This document shows positions 49,301 to 58,680 of a stretch of 64,000 nt of DNA, piece after piece. The stretch lies in the NCBI GenBank assembly GCA_039707655.1, contig CM077675.1, positions 416,763,162 to 416,827,161 of the forward strand. The letters run 5' to 3'. The notes under the pieces were generated by a model. That model made no database searches. It was not told the origin of the DNA and worked only from the letters and a program-made list of their open reading frames with translations. Made by a program: the position numbers and the translations under genes. The stretch's first letter is position 1, and every line of letters starts with the position of its first letter. The DNA comes from Elymus sibiricus (lineage: Eukaryota > Streptophyta > Magnoliopsida > Poales > Poaceae).

Positions 49301-50404
49301 TATTTCTGTGGATGGACTAACCTGTTTATTTTGCCGGGTATTCCTTGGGATGGTGCTACCTCCTGGATTACTCGTATTTCTGAATGTTACTAATATAAGC
49401 CCTCGCTGTGATGTCGCGCAGACGTCCGCCTGTGGCATTGTTGTTATTTACTTTTCATATAAGCCCTCGCTGTGATGTCGCGCAGACGTCCGCCTGTGGC
49501 ATTGCTGTTATTTACTTTTCATATAAGCCCTCGCTGTGATGTCGCGCAGACGTCCGCCTGTGGCATTGTTGTTATTTACTTTTCATATAAGCCCTTTATG
49601 TGATGTCGCTCAGACGTCCGACTGTGGCATTCTTGTTACTTTAAATTTTGGCATAAGCCCTTTATGAGGTGTCGCCCAGATGCCCGACTGAGGCATGTCT
49701 TTTATTTCTTACCTTTCGAGGCGTCGCTTCAGACACCCGATCGGTCTTCTTCTTATTTTATTGGGACTTCGGGAGGACTACCGCCCGACTTCCTTTTTAT
49801 TTTCCCGCAGTGCATATTTAATGTTTGTGTGTGCTTTACTAACCTGCTCATGTGCATCATGTTTACATTTGTTATATCTTATGTCCAAACTATTTGCGAG
49901 TACAGCCAAAGTACTCACGGGCTTTGCCCCTGGCTATTGTTTTGGCCAGATGTTGACGAAGGCGATCTTATGGATGAAGAGTACGATAGCGAGTCCGACG
50001 CCTAGAGGAGTTCCAGTCAGTCTCTTGTGATCCTGGAGTTTTGTCATGTGCTTTATATACGCTTCCGCTACCCCAAATAAATCATCGAGCCTCACTCTGA
50101 CGCTTGATGAGCTGTAGGATATTCAGAGCTATGTCACTACTCCACTGTGACATATCCACCACTCTTTTATTTCGCGAGTCAGTAGTATGCCACCACCCCC
50201 TTTATGTCATATCCGCCCTTATGTGTAATAGGGGCGCGCTTGTAATATATTGTTGAGCAACCTCAGCTCAACCTTGTAATATATTCAGTACTACTGGACT
50301 GTTGTATCAAGGAATTGTCTACCAGTAAGAAGGATTTTCTGTACTGGCCGGACTTTCAGGACGGTTTCTCAATAAATGTTTTTGTTGGAACACCGGCCCT
50401 GACA
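46357..50404 (+). repeat. Chromovirus 3' LTR
   Basis: 4048 bp, the same length as the 5' LTR, 12 bp after the gag-pol stop codon. The purine-rich AAGGGGCTAGG just before it is the probable polypurine tract. The duplication GGAAC follows at 50405-50409. Confidence 0.93.
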
Positions 50405-50409
50405 GGAAC

Positions 50410-51444
50410 TCCTTCCGATGAATTCCGGAACCCTTCCGGAGATCAAAACACTATTATCACATATATCAATCTTTACCTCTGGACTCTTCCGGAGTTCCTC
50501 GTCATGTCCGGGATCTTATCCGGGACTTCGAACAACCTTCGGTCACCAACAAAATAACTCAACTATACTAATCGTCACCAAACGTTAAGTGTGTAGACCC
50601 TACGGGTTCGAGAACTATGTAGACATGACCGAGACACCTCTACGATCAATAACCAATAGCGGGACCTGGATGCCCATATTGGTTCCTACATATTCTACGA
50701 AGATCTTTATCGGTCGAACCTCTATGTCAAGGATTCAGTTAATCCCGTATGCTGTTCCCTTTGTTCTTCGGTATGTTACTTGCCCGAGATTCGATCGTCG
50801 GTATCTCTATACCTAGTTCAATCTCGTTACCGGCAAGTCTCTTTACTTGTTCCGTAATACAAGATCTCGTGGCTAACACTTTAGTCACATTGCTTGCAAG
50901 GCTCATTGTGATGTTGTATTACCAAGTGGGCCCTGAGATACCTCTCCGTCACACGGAGTAACAAATCCCAGTCTTGATCCATGCCAACCCAACAGACACC
51001 CTTGGAGATACCTGTAGAGCACCTTTATAGTCACCCAGTTACGTTGCGACGTTTGATACACACAAGGTACTCTCCGATGTCAGGGAGTTGCATGATCTCA
51101 TGGTCATAGGAACAGATACTTGACATGCAGAAAACAATAGCAATAAACTGACACGATCATATGCTATGTTCGTAGTTTGGGTCTTGTCCATCACATCATT
51201 CTCCTAATGATGTGATCCCGTTATCAAATGACATCTCATGTCTATGTCTAGGAAACCTTAACCATCTTTGATCAACGAGCTAGTTAACTAGAGGCTTACT
51301 AGGGACAGAGTGTTGTCTATGTACCCACACATGTATTTGAGTTTCCAATCAATACAATTATAGCATGGATAATAAACGATTATCATGAACAAGGAAATAT
51401 AACAATAACTAATTTATTATTGCCTCTAGGGCATATTTCCAACA
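50410..51444 (-). repeat. RLC-minus 5' LTR, second piece
   Basis: Continuation of the LTR from 37210 after the chromovirus. It starts TGTTGGAAATATGCCC at 51444 on the minus strand. With 36405-37210 it totals 1841 bp, equal to the other LTR. The duplication GGATA follows at 51445-51449. Confidence 0.92.
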
Positions 51445-52202
51445 GGATATCCCATCGCAAGACATACATCAAGTGTTCTCAAATCCTTTAAAGACTCAAT
51501 CCGATAAGAAAACTTCAAAGGGAAAACTCAATTCATCACAAGACGATAGAGAGGGGAAAACTCCATATGATTCAGCTATATCAATAAATCTCGCGGTACA
51601 TCAAGATCGTGCCAGCTCAAGAACACGAGAGAGAGAGAGATCAAACACATAGCTACTGGTACATACCCTCAGCCCCGTTGGTGAACTACTCCCTCCTCGT
51701 CATGGAGACCGCCGGGATGATGAAGATGGCCTCCGGTGATGGTTTCCCCCTCCGGCAGGGTGCCGGAACGGGCTCCCGATTGGTTTTTCGTGGCTCTGGA
51801 GGATTGCGGCGGCGGAACTCCCGATCTAGGTTTGTTTCTGGGGGTTTTGGTATTTATAGGAATTTTTGGCGTCGGTCTCACGTCAAGGGGGGCCACGAGG
51901 CGGCGACAAGCTAGGAGGGCGCGCCCTAGGGGGGGCGCCATGCAGGCTTGTGGCGGCGTCGTGGCTCTTCTGGCCCAACTCCAATGCTCCGGGGGTCTCT
52001 TTTGGTCCATAAAAAATCACCGTAAATTTTCAGCCCATTCCGAGAACTTTTATTTCTGCACAAAAAAACGACACCATGGTAGTTCTGCTGAAAACAGCAT
52101 CAGTCCGGGTTAGTTCTAATAAAATCATACCAAAATCATATAGAATTATTGTAAACATGGCATGAATACTTCATAAATTATAGATACGTTGGTGACGTAT
52201 CA

Positions 52203-53412
52203 GCATCCCCAAGCTTAATTCCTGCTCGTCCTCGAGTAGGTAAATGATAAAAGAAATAATTTACGAAGTGTGAATGCTAGCTACATTTTCATCATACTCT
52301 TTTCTTCTTTGTATAGCATGGACATTTGGACTTGTAAATGATTCAAAGCAATAGTCTAGTTTTAACATAATGACTTCAATACTCAAGCATGTCAACAAGC
52401 AACCATGTCTTTCAAAATATCAACAGTAAAGAAAGTTATCCCTAGCACATCATGCTCAATCATTGATCCATTCATGAAACACACTCAAATATTAGCTATG
52501 CCCAATGCTCAAGTACGATCATAGTGCCCCCTAGTTGGTGCTTATAAGAGAAGATGAAGACTCAAAGCAAAAATAAAAATTGCATAAAGTAAATAGATAG
52601 GCCCTTCGCAGAGGGAAGTAGGGATTTGTAGAGGTGCCAGAGCTCAAGGTTTAAATTGAGAGAGAATAAATATTTTGGGTGGCATGCTTTTCCTGTCAAT
52701 GAAAACGACAAAGTAGCTCACAATACATTCCATGCTAGATACATTATAGGCGGTTCCCAAACAGAATTGTAAAGTTTTTACTCCCCCTCCACCAATCAAT
52801 CACACTCCATGGACAGCCGAATCCACGGGTACCGTCCATACAAACAACAATCCTAGGGGAGTTTTGTTTCATTATATTTTGATTTGAATTTTGAGCATGG
52901 AACTGGGCATCCCGAATACCAGCCACTTTCTCGTGAATGATAGTGAATCAACACATATCGTGAGAATAACCCACCTAGCATGGAAAAATATTGGATACTT
53001 CCCACCGTTTCATGAGCGGTACGGGCACACAAAAGAGAAAATTTATTTTGAAAATTTAGAGATGGCACATACAAATTTACTTGGAACGGCATGGAAATAC
53101 CGCATATAGGTAGGTATGGTGGACTCATAAGGCAAAACTTGGTTTAAGGATTTTGGATGCACCAGTAGTATTTCTACTTAGTACAAATGGAGGCTAGCAA
53201 ATAGATTGGGAAGCAACCAAACCAAGAAACGAAAATTCACATAAGTGAGCATTGAACATAACTAACACCGAATAATGCACCACAAGTAGGATGTAACTTC
53301 ATTGCATAACTATTGACTTTCGTACTTGCATAGGGAATCACAAACCTTAACACCAATATTCCTACTAAAGCATAATTACTCACTAACATGACTCACATAT
53401 TACTACCATCAT
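52203..53412 (-). other. RLG-B internal region, 3' non-coding end
   Basis: On the minus strand this starts after the polypurine tract (AAGCTTGGGGATGC, 52203-52216). It is homologous to the RLG-1 3' region 19440-20457, including the GGACGGTACCCGTGGAT block (near 52820-52836) and the inverted repeat 52721-52993. Short ORFs are unsupported. It ends at the CACTA terminus. Confidence 0.65.
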
Positions 53413-53430
53413 CACTACTGGAATCAGGTA

Positions 53431-53941
53431 CTTTGCCGTCAGCCATAGCGGACGGCAAAGGGTAGGACCACTGACGGCAAAGGCTTTGCCGTCCGGCAGC
53501 AGACGGCCAAATTTCCGGCACTGTGAATTTCGGTAAAGGAGTGCTTTGCCGTCTGCCTTGCCATAGCAGACGGCAAAGACCTTTGCCGTCAGCTTTCCTA
53601 GGCAAGCTGACGGCAAAGAAAGTGAATGGCAAAAAATAGATGTTAGCCACGTTAGGTATCTAACGGCAGGCTTTGCCGTCTGCCAGCAGACGGCAAACGT
53701 GCCCTCCCCTTTGCCGTCTGTTTCCTGACGTCAGCAGACCGGTCAGCAGACCACTCTCCTTTGCCGTCTGCTCGTGGACGGCAAAGTACCACTCTCCTTT
53801 GCCGTCTGCCAGCAGACGGCAAAGTGACCAAATGGGTCAGCCCCAGTGCTCCCAGGTTGCACAGGTTGCTGCCATGTGTCACCTTTGCAGTCTGCTGGCA
53901 GACGGGAAAGCCCTTTGCCGTCCGCTGGCAGACGGCAAAGT
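53431..53941. repeat. CACTA subterminal repeats, CTTTGCCGTC motif
   Basis: Sixteen exact copies of the 10-mer CTTTGCCGTC occur by eye, nine forward and seven as GACGGCAAAG, plus several near matches. Many occur as head-to-head pairs separated by short spacers. In CACTA elements such arrays bind the transposase. Confidence 0.88.
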
Positions 53942-54253
53942 GCCTGCACTGCCAGTGTTTTATTGTTTTCTGTTATTTCCCTGCATTTTCAACAAACAAA
54001 TATGATATATATATAGTTTCACCATAGAAGTACACCAATGCATAGGCCATGTATCAAACATCTAGCAGTCCATCAATGCAACACATCCACGTCACCATCG
54101 AAGTACACCAATGCATAGGGTATTAAAAGATCCAATACATACATAGTTTCACCATGTTCATCCATATATACAAATCAAAACAAAAAACTAAATAGTAGCA
54201 TTCTGCCATAGCCAGCTTCCATGAAGTGAATCAAACCTGCAAAAGTGGGAGTA
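53942..54253. other. CACTA internal non-coding region
   Basis: About 310 bp without gene signal. It has a short direct repeat of ACACCAATGCATAGG (near 54034 and 54103) and CACCAT-rich sequence. Confidence 0.5.
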
Positions 54254-54261
54254 AGAAAGTT

Positions 54262-54348
54262 AGAAGAAGAAGAAAAAGAAGAAGAAGAAGAAGAAGAAGA
54301 AGAAGAAGAATAAGAAGAAGAAGAAGAAGACTACTAGAAGAAGAAGAA

Positions 54349-54380
<32 letters not shown>

Positions 54381-54570
54381 ACAAGAACAAGAAGAAGACT
54401 AGAAGAAGAAGAATAAGGTAAGTATAGGTCATTTTTGTGCTAACCTAGGTGATTATGCCATTTTTTAGCCAACTTAGGTAAGTATAGCTCATTTCTTATC
54501 TAACTTAGGTAATTATGCCATTTTGTAGGAAAGAGAAGAGGAAGAAGAAGAAGAAGAAGAAGAAGAAGAA
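54262..54570. repeat. (GAA)n microsatellite clusters
   Basis: GAA runs at about 54262-54413 and again near 54533-54570 are separated by two diverged copies of a roughly 60-bp unit (AAGTATAGGTCATTT and AAGTATAGCTCATTT). Confidence 0.9.
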
Positions 54571-54822
54571 GAAGAAGCAGAAAAAGAAAGAGAAGAAAAA
54601 AGAAGAAGAGTTTTTGAATAAGTCATTTTGGAGCTAGTATGTCATTTTGGAGGAAAATAAGCTAAGTATATGACATTTATGAGCTTGACTTTCGGTCTTT
54701 CGAGGTTTTCCTTAGAAAAACTCTCATGCCTCATGGTGTGTATGGTGCGCACTCTCTCACACTTATATGGTGGTGTATGTTGGTGGACACCAGCTAACAC
54801 TAATATTTCGACCGTCGGTGAT

Positions 54823-54894
54823 GGTCGTTTCCCCCTTCTCCTTTCCCGCAATATACCGAGGTATATATCGAGAAAAGGAGAAGAAGAAACGACC
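54823..54894. repeat. 72-nt imperfect hairpin in CACTA
   Basis: Arms GGTCGTTTC/GAAACGACC, CTTCTCCTTT/AAAGGAGAAG and ATATACC/GGTATAT pair in order around a 3-nt loop (54858-54860), with small internal bulges. No ORF covers it. Confidence 0.7.
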
Positions 54895-55036
54895 CCCGCG
54901 ACAACAGTCGGAATTCCTCCATCAAGAAGAGACATGAAACTCTCACAAGGAGCTAAGTTTGTCTAAGTGCTAAGTTTGTCTTTCTTTGAGAAAATGAGCC
55001 AAGTAAGTGGCATATTGGGGCTTACCGTCCTCGTTA

Positions 55037-55505
55037 TCACGGAGGAGAGGCACCGCGGTTGCTCGGGCCGGTTTCACCTGGAGAATGCTGCCCTGGAGAA
55101 GGGTCGTGCGATGCGTTTCGGGAGATATTCTGCACCAAAGATGATTTGCAATGTCTCGTTAGCATGATGACACTGAAAAGATCATTGCATACAAATGAAA
55201 ACTCACCATTCCAGCCGTGGTAATGACTGGCATCGGCGGAGGGGTCTGGCCGGTCTTCTCGCACATAGACTGCACATTTGGTTTTCACAAGTCAATGATA
55301 TTAGTTATTAATGAAACAAACATTAAATGCAAGATTTGACAAATATGAAGAAGAAACTTACCACCAAGAGCTCATAGATGGCCCGGTGAGACGCATCGTT
55401 CCGTGCTCTCTCCTCCTCCAACAACCTAGCCGTCCTCTCCTCCATCTCCTTCTCCTTCGCCGCCATAAGCGCCTGTGTTGCCTCTCTTTCTTTCTGAACA
55501 GCAGC
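55037..55505 (-). CDS. CACTA transposon gene, last three exons
   Basis: The model is complement(55037..55129, 55207..55269, 55362..55505), all GT-AG and in phase (48, 21 and 30 codons plus stop). Exon 1 shown encodes a Glu/Arg-rich coiled coil (AVQKEREATQALMAAKEKEM). Exon 2 encodes SMCEKTGQTPPPMPVI, and exon 3 a Ser/Pro-rich tail ending RGASPP. This pattern is typical of the C-terminus of the second (TNPA/Transposase_24-like) protein of plant CACTA elements; the exact family is inferred. Upstream exons are beyond the Copia insertion, which lies in the intron before 55505. Confidence 0.7.
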
Positions 55506-56688
55506 CTGCAACACAACTGTTCGTTAGCATTGTAATCATCTTTGTGTTGGAAATATGCCCTAGAGGCAATAATAAATTGGTTATTATTATATTTCCTTGT
55601 TCATGATAATCGTTTATTATCCATGCTATAATTGTATTGATTGGAAACTCAAATACATGTGTGGGTACATAGACAACACTGTGTCCCTAGTATGCCTCTA
55701 GTTGACTAGCTCGTTGATCAAAGATGGTTAAGGTTTCCTAGCCATTGACATGAGATGTCATTTGATAACGGGATCACATCATTAGGAGAATGATGTGATG
55801 GACAAGACCCAAACTGTAAACGTAGCATTTGATCGTGTCAGTTTATTGCTATTGTTTTCTGCATGTCAAGTATCTGTTCCTTTGACCATGAGATCATGCA
55901 ACTCACTGACACCGGAAGAATACCTTGTGTGTATCAAACGTCGCAACGTAACTGGGTGACTATAAAGGTGCTCTACAGGTATCTCCGAGGGTGTCTGTTG
56001 GGTTGGCATGGATCAAGACTGGGATTTGTTACTCCGTATGACGGAGAGGTATCTCAGGGCCCACTCGGTAATACAACATCACAATGAGCCTTGCAAGCAA
56101 TGTGACTAAAGTGTTAGCCACGAGATCTTGTATTACGGAACGAGTAAAGAGACTTGCCGGTAACGAGATTGAACTAGGTATAGAGATACCGACGATCGAA
56201 TCTCGGGCAAGTAACATACCGAAGAACAAAGGGAACAGCATACGGGATTAACTGAATCCTTGACATAGAGGTTCGACCGATAAAGATCTTCGTAGAATAT
56301 GTAGGAGCCAATATGGGCATCCAGGTCCCGCTATTGGTTATTGATCGTAGAGGTGTCTCGGTCATGTCTACATAGTTCTCGAACCCGCAGGGTCTACACA
56401 CTTAACGTTTGGTGACGATTAGTATAATTGAGTTATTTTGTTGGTGACCGAAGGTTGTTCGGAGTCCCGGATAAGATCCCGGACATGACGAGGATCTCCG
56501 GAATAGTCTGGAGGTAAAGATTGATATATGTGATAATAGTGTTTTGATCTCCGGAAGGGTTCCGGAATTCACCGGAAGGGGTTCCGGATGTTTACCGAAG
56601 TGTTCGGGTGCAGCAACACTTTATATGGGCCAAAGGGATAAAGCCCACGAGGTATTGGAAAGTGCAAAAGTAGTTTTGCTGCCGCCCA

Positions 56689-56803
56689 AGCGGTACTACC
56701 GCTTGTGTGAAGCGGTACTACCGCCCGAGCGGTACTACCGCTTGTGTGAAGCGGTACTACCGCCCAAGCGGTACTACCGCTTGTGTGAAGCGGTACTACC
56801 GCT
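56689..56803 (+). repeat. Near-palindromic AGCGGTACTACCGCT array in RLC-plus 5' LTR
   Basis: Six units separated by TGTGA or CC-type spacers begin about 245 bp upstream of the TATA box. The 3' LTR copy begins at 63858. Confidence 0.85.
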
Positions 56804-56933
56804 TGTGCGCGGCTGTGCGCGGTTCGGCAGGGATCCGAGTTGGACTCTTTCCCTGCGGGTCAAACCGACCTTGTGCGGGCAAAACCGACCTGGAGGAGGC
56901 TTTTGCTCCAAGTTTAGACCCCAAGGCTCAACA

Positions 56934-56941
56934 TATAAATA
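56934..56941 (+). promoter_or_regulatory. TATA box of RLC-plus 5' LTR
   Basis: TATAAATA followed by GAGGGGCAGG is the core promoter expected for full-length retrotransposon RNA. The same site occurs in the RLC-minus LTR at 31519-31526 (minus strand). Confidence 0.7.
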
Positions 56942-57399
56942 GAGGGGCAGGGCTAGCACACGGGACAGATCAAGATTTCCCCAAGCCGTGTGCGGCAACC
57001 CTAACCCTCTAGTTCCTCCGTCATAATCTCCGTAGCGATGGCGAAGCCCTGCAGAGATTGTTCCTCACCACCATCACCACGCCGTCGTGCTGCTGGAACT
57101 CAACCACTACTTCACCATCGCTCGCTGGATCGAGGAGGTGAAGGCGTCATCAAGCCGTACGTGTGTTGAACGCGGAGGTGCCGTCCGTTCGGCGCTAGTT
57201 CGTGATCGGATCGAGGGACGACTTGCGATTTGGATCGCGGAGACGTTCGACTACATCAACCGCGTTTCTTAAACGCTTCCGCTTAGCGATCTACAAGGGT
57301 ATGTAGATTCACTCTCCCTCTCGTAGATGCTCATCACCATGGATAGATCTTGTGTGTGCGTAGGAAAATTTTTGTTTCCCATGCAACGTTCCCCAACAG

Positions 57400-57415
57400 T
57401 GGTATCAGAGCCAGG
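57400..57415 (+). other. RLC-plus primer binding site, tRNA-Met
   Basis: TGGTATCAGAGCCAGG follows the LTR by one base and matches the initiator tRNA-Met site used by Copia elements. Confidence 0.9.
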
Positions 57416-58680
57416 TCTATGCGTAGATGAGATCTCGAGTAGAACACAAACGAGTTGTGGGCGTGGGTGTATACATATTGCTTGCCGTTACTAGTTGATA
57501 TTTGATTCGGCGGTACTGTGAGATGAAGCGGCCCGGACCGACATTACGCGTACACTTACGCGAGACAGGTTCCTTCAACTGACATGTAACTTCGTTGCAT
57601 AAAGATGGCTAGTGGGTGTCTGTCTCTCTCACTTTAGTTGAATCGATTTCAATGAAGAGGGTTCTTTTAGAAGATCAAAAAGGAATCACTACACCACGTT
57701 GTGGTTTTGCGTAGGTAAGAACGGTTCTTGCAAACCCGTAGCAGCCACGTAAAATTTGCCACAACAATTAGAGGACGTCTAACTTGTTTTTGCAGGGTAT
57801 GTTGTGATGTGATATGGCCAATTACATGATGAGATATATGTGATGTATGAGATGATCATGTGTTGTATAGAATATCACGACTTGCATGTCGATGAGTACG
57901 GCAACTGGCAGGAGCCATAGAGTTGTCTTTAATTATTGTATGACCTGCGTGTCAATCATTAAGCGCTATGTAATGCTTTACTTTATCGCTAAACGTTAGC
58001 AATAGTCGTGGAAGCATCAGTCGGCGCGACAACCTTATGGCGACACGTTGATGGAGATCAAGATGATGGAGATCATGGTGTCATGCCGGTGACGATGGAG
58101 ATCATGCCGGTGCTTTGGAGATGGAGATCAAAAGCACAAGTTCATGGCCATATCATGTCACTTAAGATTTGCATGTGATATTAATCCTTTTATGCATCTT
58201 ATTTTGCTTAGGACGACGGTAGCATTATAAGGTGATCCCTCACTTAAATTTCAAGATAAATTGTGTTCTCCCCAAGTGTGCACCGTTGCGAAAGTTCGTC
58301 GTTTCGAGACACGCCGTGATGATCGGGTGTGATAGACTCTACGTTCACATACAACGGGTGTAAGCCATGTTGCACGTGCGGAAACACTCGGGTTAAACTT
58401 GACGAGCCTAGCATGTACATACATGGCCTCGGAACACAAGAGACCGAAAGGTCGAACATGAGTCATATAGTAGATATGATCAACATGAAGATGTTCACCA
58501 TTGAAACCACCTCGACTCACGTGATGATCGGACTTGAGTTGGTGGATTTGGATCATGTTACACTCGAATGACCGGAGGGATGTCAATTTGAGTGGGAGTT
58601 TTTTTAAATAATATGATTAACTAAACTCATTATCTAGAACAATAGTCTAAGTTGTCTTTGCTATATTTATGTTGTAGATC
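57416..58680 (+). other. RLC-plus leader
   Basis: About 1.26 kb of untranslated leader between primer site and gag. Short ORFs are not supported. The part up to about 58116 is shared with RLC-minus; after that RLC-minus has a deletion. Confidence 0.7.

Larger units (their letters stand above)
37211..50404 (+). mobile_element. Complete Gypsy chromovirus (Tekay/Del-like)
   Basis: This 13,194-bp element has two 4048-bp LTRs (37211-41258, 46357-50404) and a perfect duplication GGAAC (37206-37210, 50405-50409). It has a tRNA-Met-type primer site and one uninterrupted gag-pol ORF ending in a chromodomain. The LTRs differ by about 35-40 substitutions by eye (about 0.9 percent), so the insertion is recent. 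All parts needed for autonomous transposition appear present. It lies inside the 5' LTR of RLC-minus. Assignment to the Tekay/Del lineage rests on the chromodomain, the TGTAACACC LTR start and LTR length. Confidence 0.93.
31062..51444 (-). mobile_element. RLC-minus, Angela/BARE-like Copia with gag-protease deletion
   Basis: The left LTR is 31062-32902 and the right LTR is 36405-37210 plus 50410-51444; both total 1841 bp. A perfect duplication GGATA flanks the element (31057-31061, 51445-51449). The internal region is only 3.5 kb against 5.3 kb in the plus-strand copy, because gag and protease are deleted. The LTRs differ by roughly 2 percent by eye. The right LTR is split by a chromovirus. 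Confidence 0.92.
30177..53412 (-). mobile_element. RLG-B, non-autonomous Gypsy element (3' LTR plus internal end)
   Basis: On the minus strand the 3' LTR starts TGATACGTCACC at 52202 and ends at 30177 (GTAGACATCA). It is split by a 20-kb Copia insertion into 30177-31061 and 51450-52202, about 1.64 kb in total. The internal side starts with a polypurine tract at 52203 and runs to 53412, where a CACTA element begins. The LTR is homologous to that of RLG-A but inverted. No coding sequence is visible. Confidence 0.75.
53413..55544 (-). mobile_element. CACTA (En/Spm-type) DNA transposon, partial
   Basis: It starts with the CACTACTGGAATCAGG terminus typical of the superfamily, followed by dense subterminal repeats. 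It holds (GAA)n tracts, a hairpin and the last exons of a minus-strand gene. The Copia element at 55545 interrupts it and the other terminus is outside the window. The 3-bp target duplication cannot be tested here. Confidence 0.85.
55545..57398 (+). repeat. RLC-plus 5' LTR
   Basis: 1854 bp from TGTTGGAAATATGCCC to CGTTCCCCAACA. It carries six near-palindromic units at 56689-56803 and a TATAAATA box at 56934-56941. It is the same family as the RLC-minus LTRs. Confidence 0.93.

Noticed and set aside
37211..50404. Endogenous pararetrovirus
   Set aside because: The element has LTRs, a target duplication and an integrase with chromodomain, so it is a Ty3/Gypsy chromovirus.
56174..56401. A 75-codon ORF found several times in Copia LTRs (also 32047, 50589, 63343)
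   Set aside because: It is the same LTR segment in each copy. No start context or domain supports it, and it lies in the U3 part.
56689..56803. Possible CRISPR-like array
   Set aside because: The units are short, near-palindromic and irregularly spaced in a plant LTR. There is no cas gene and no spacer of constant length.
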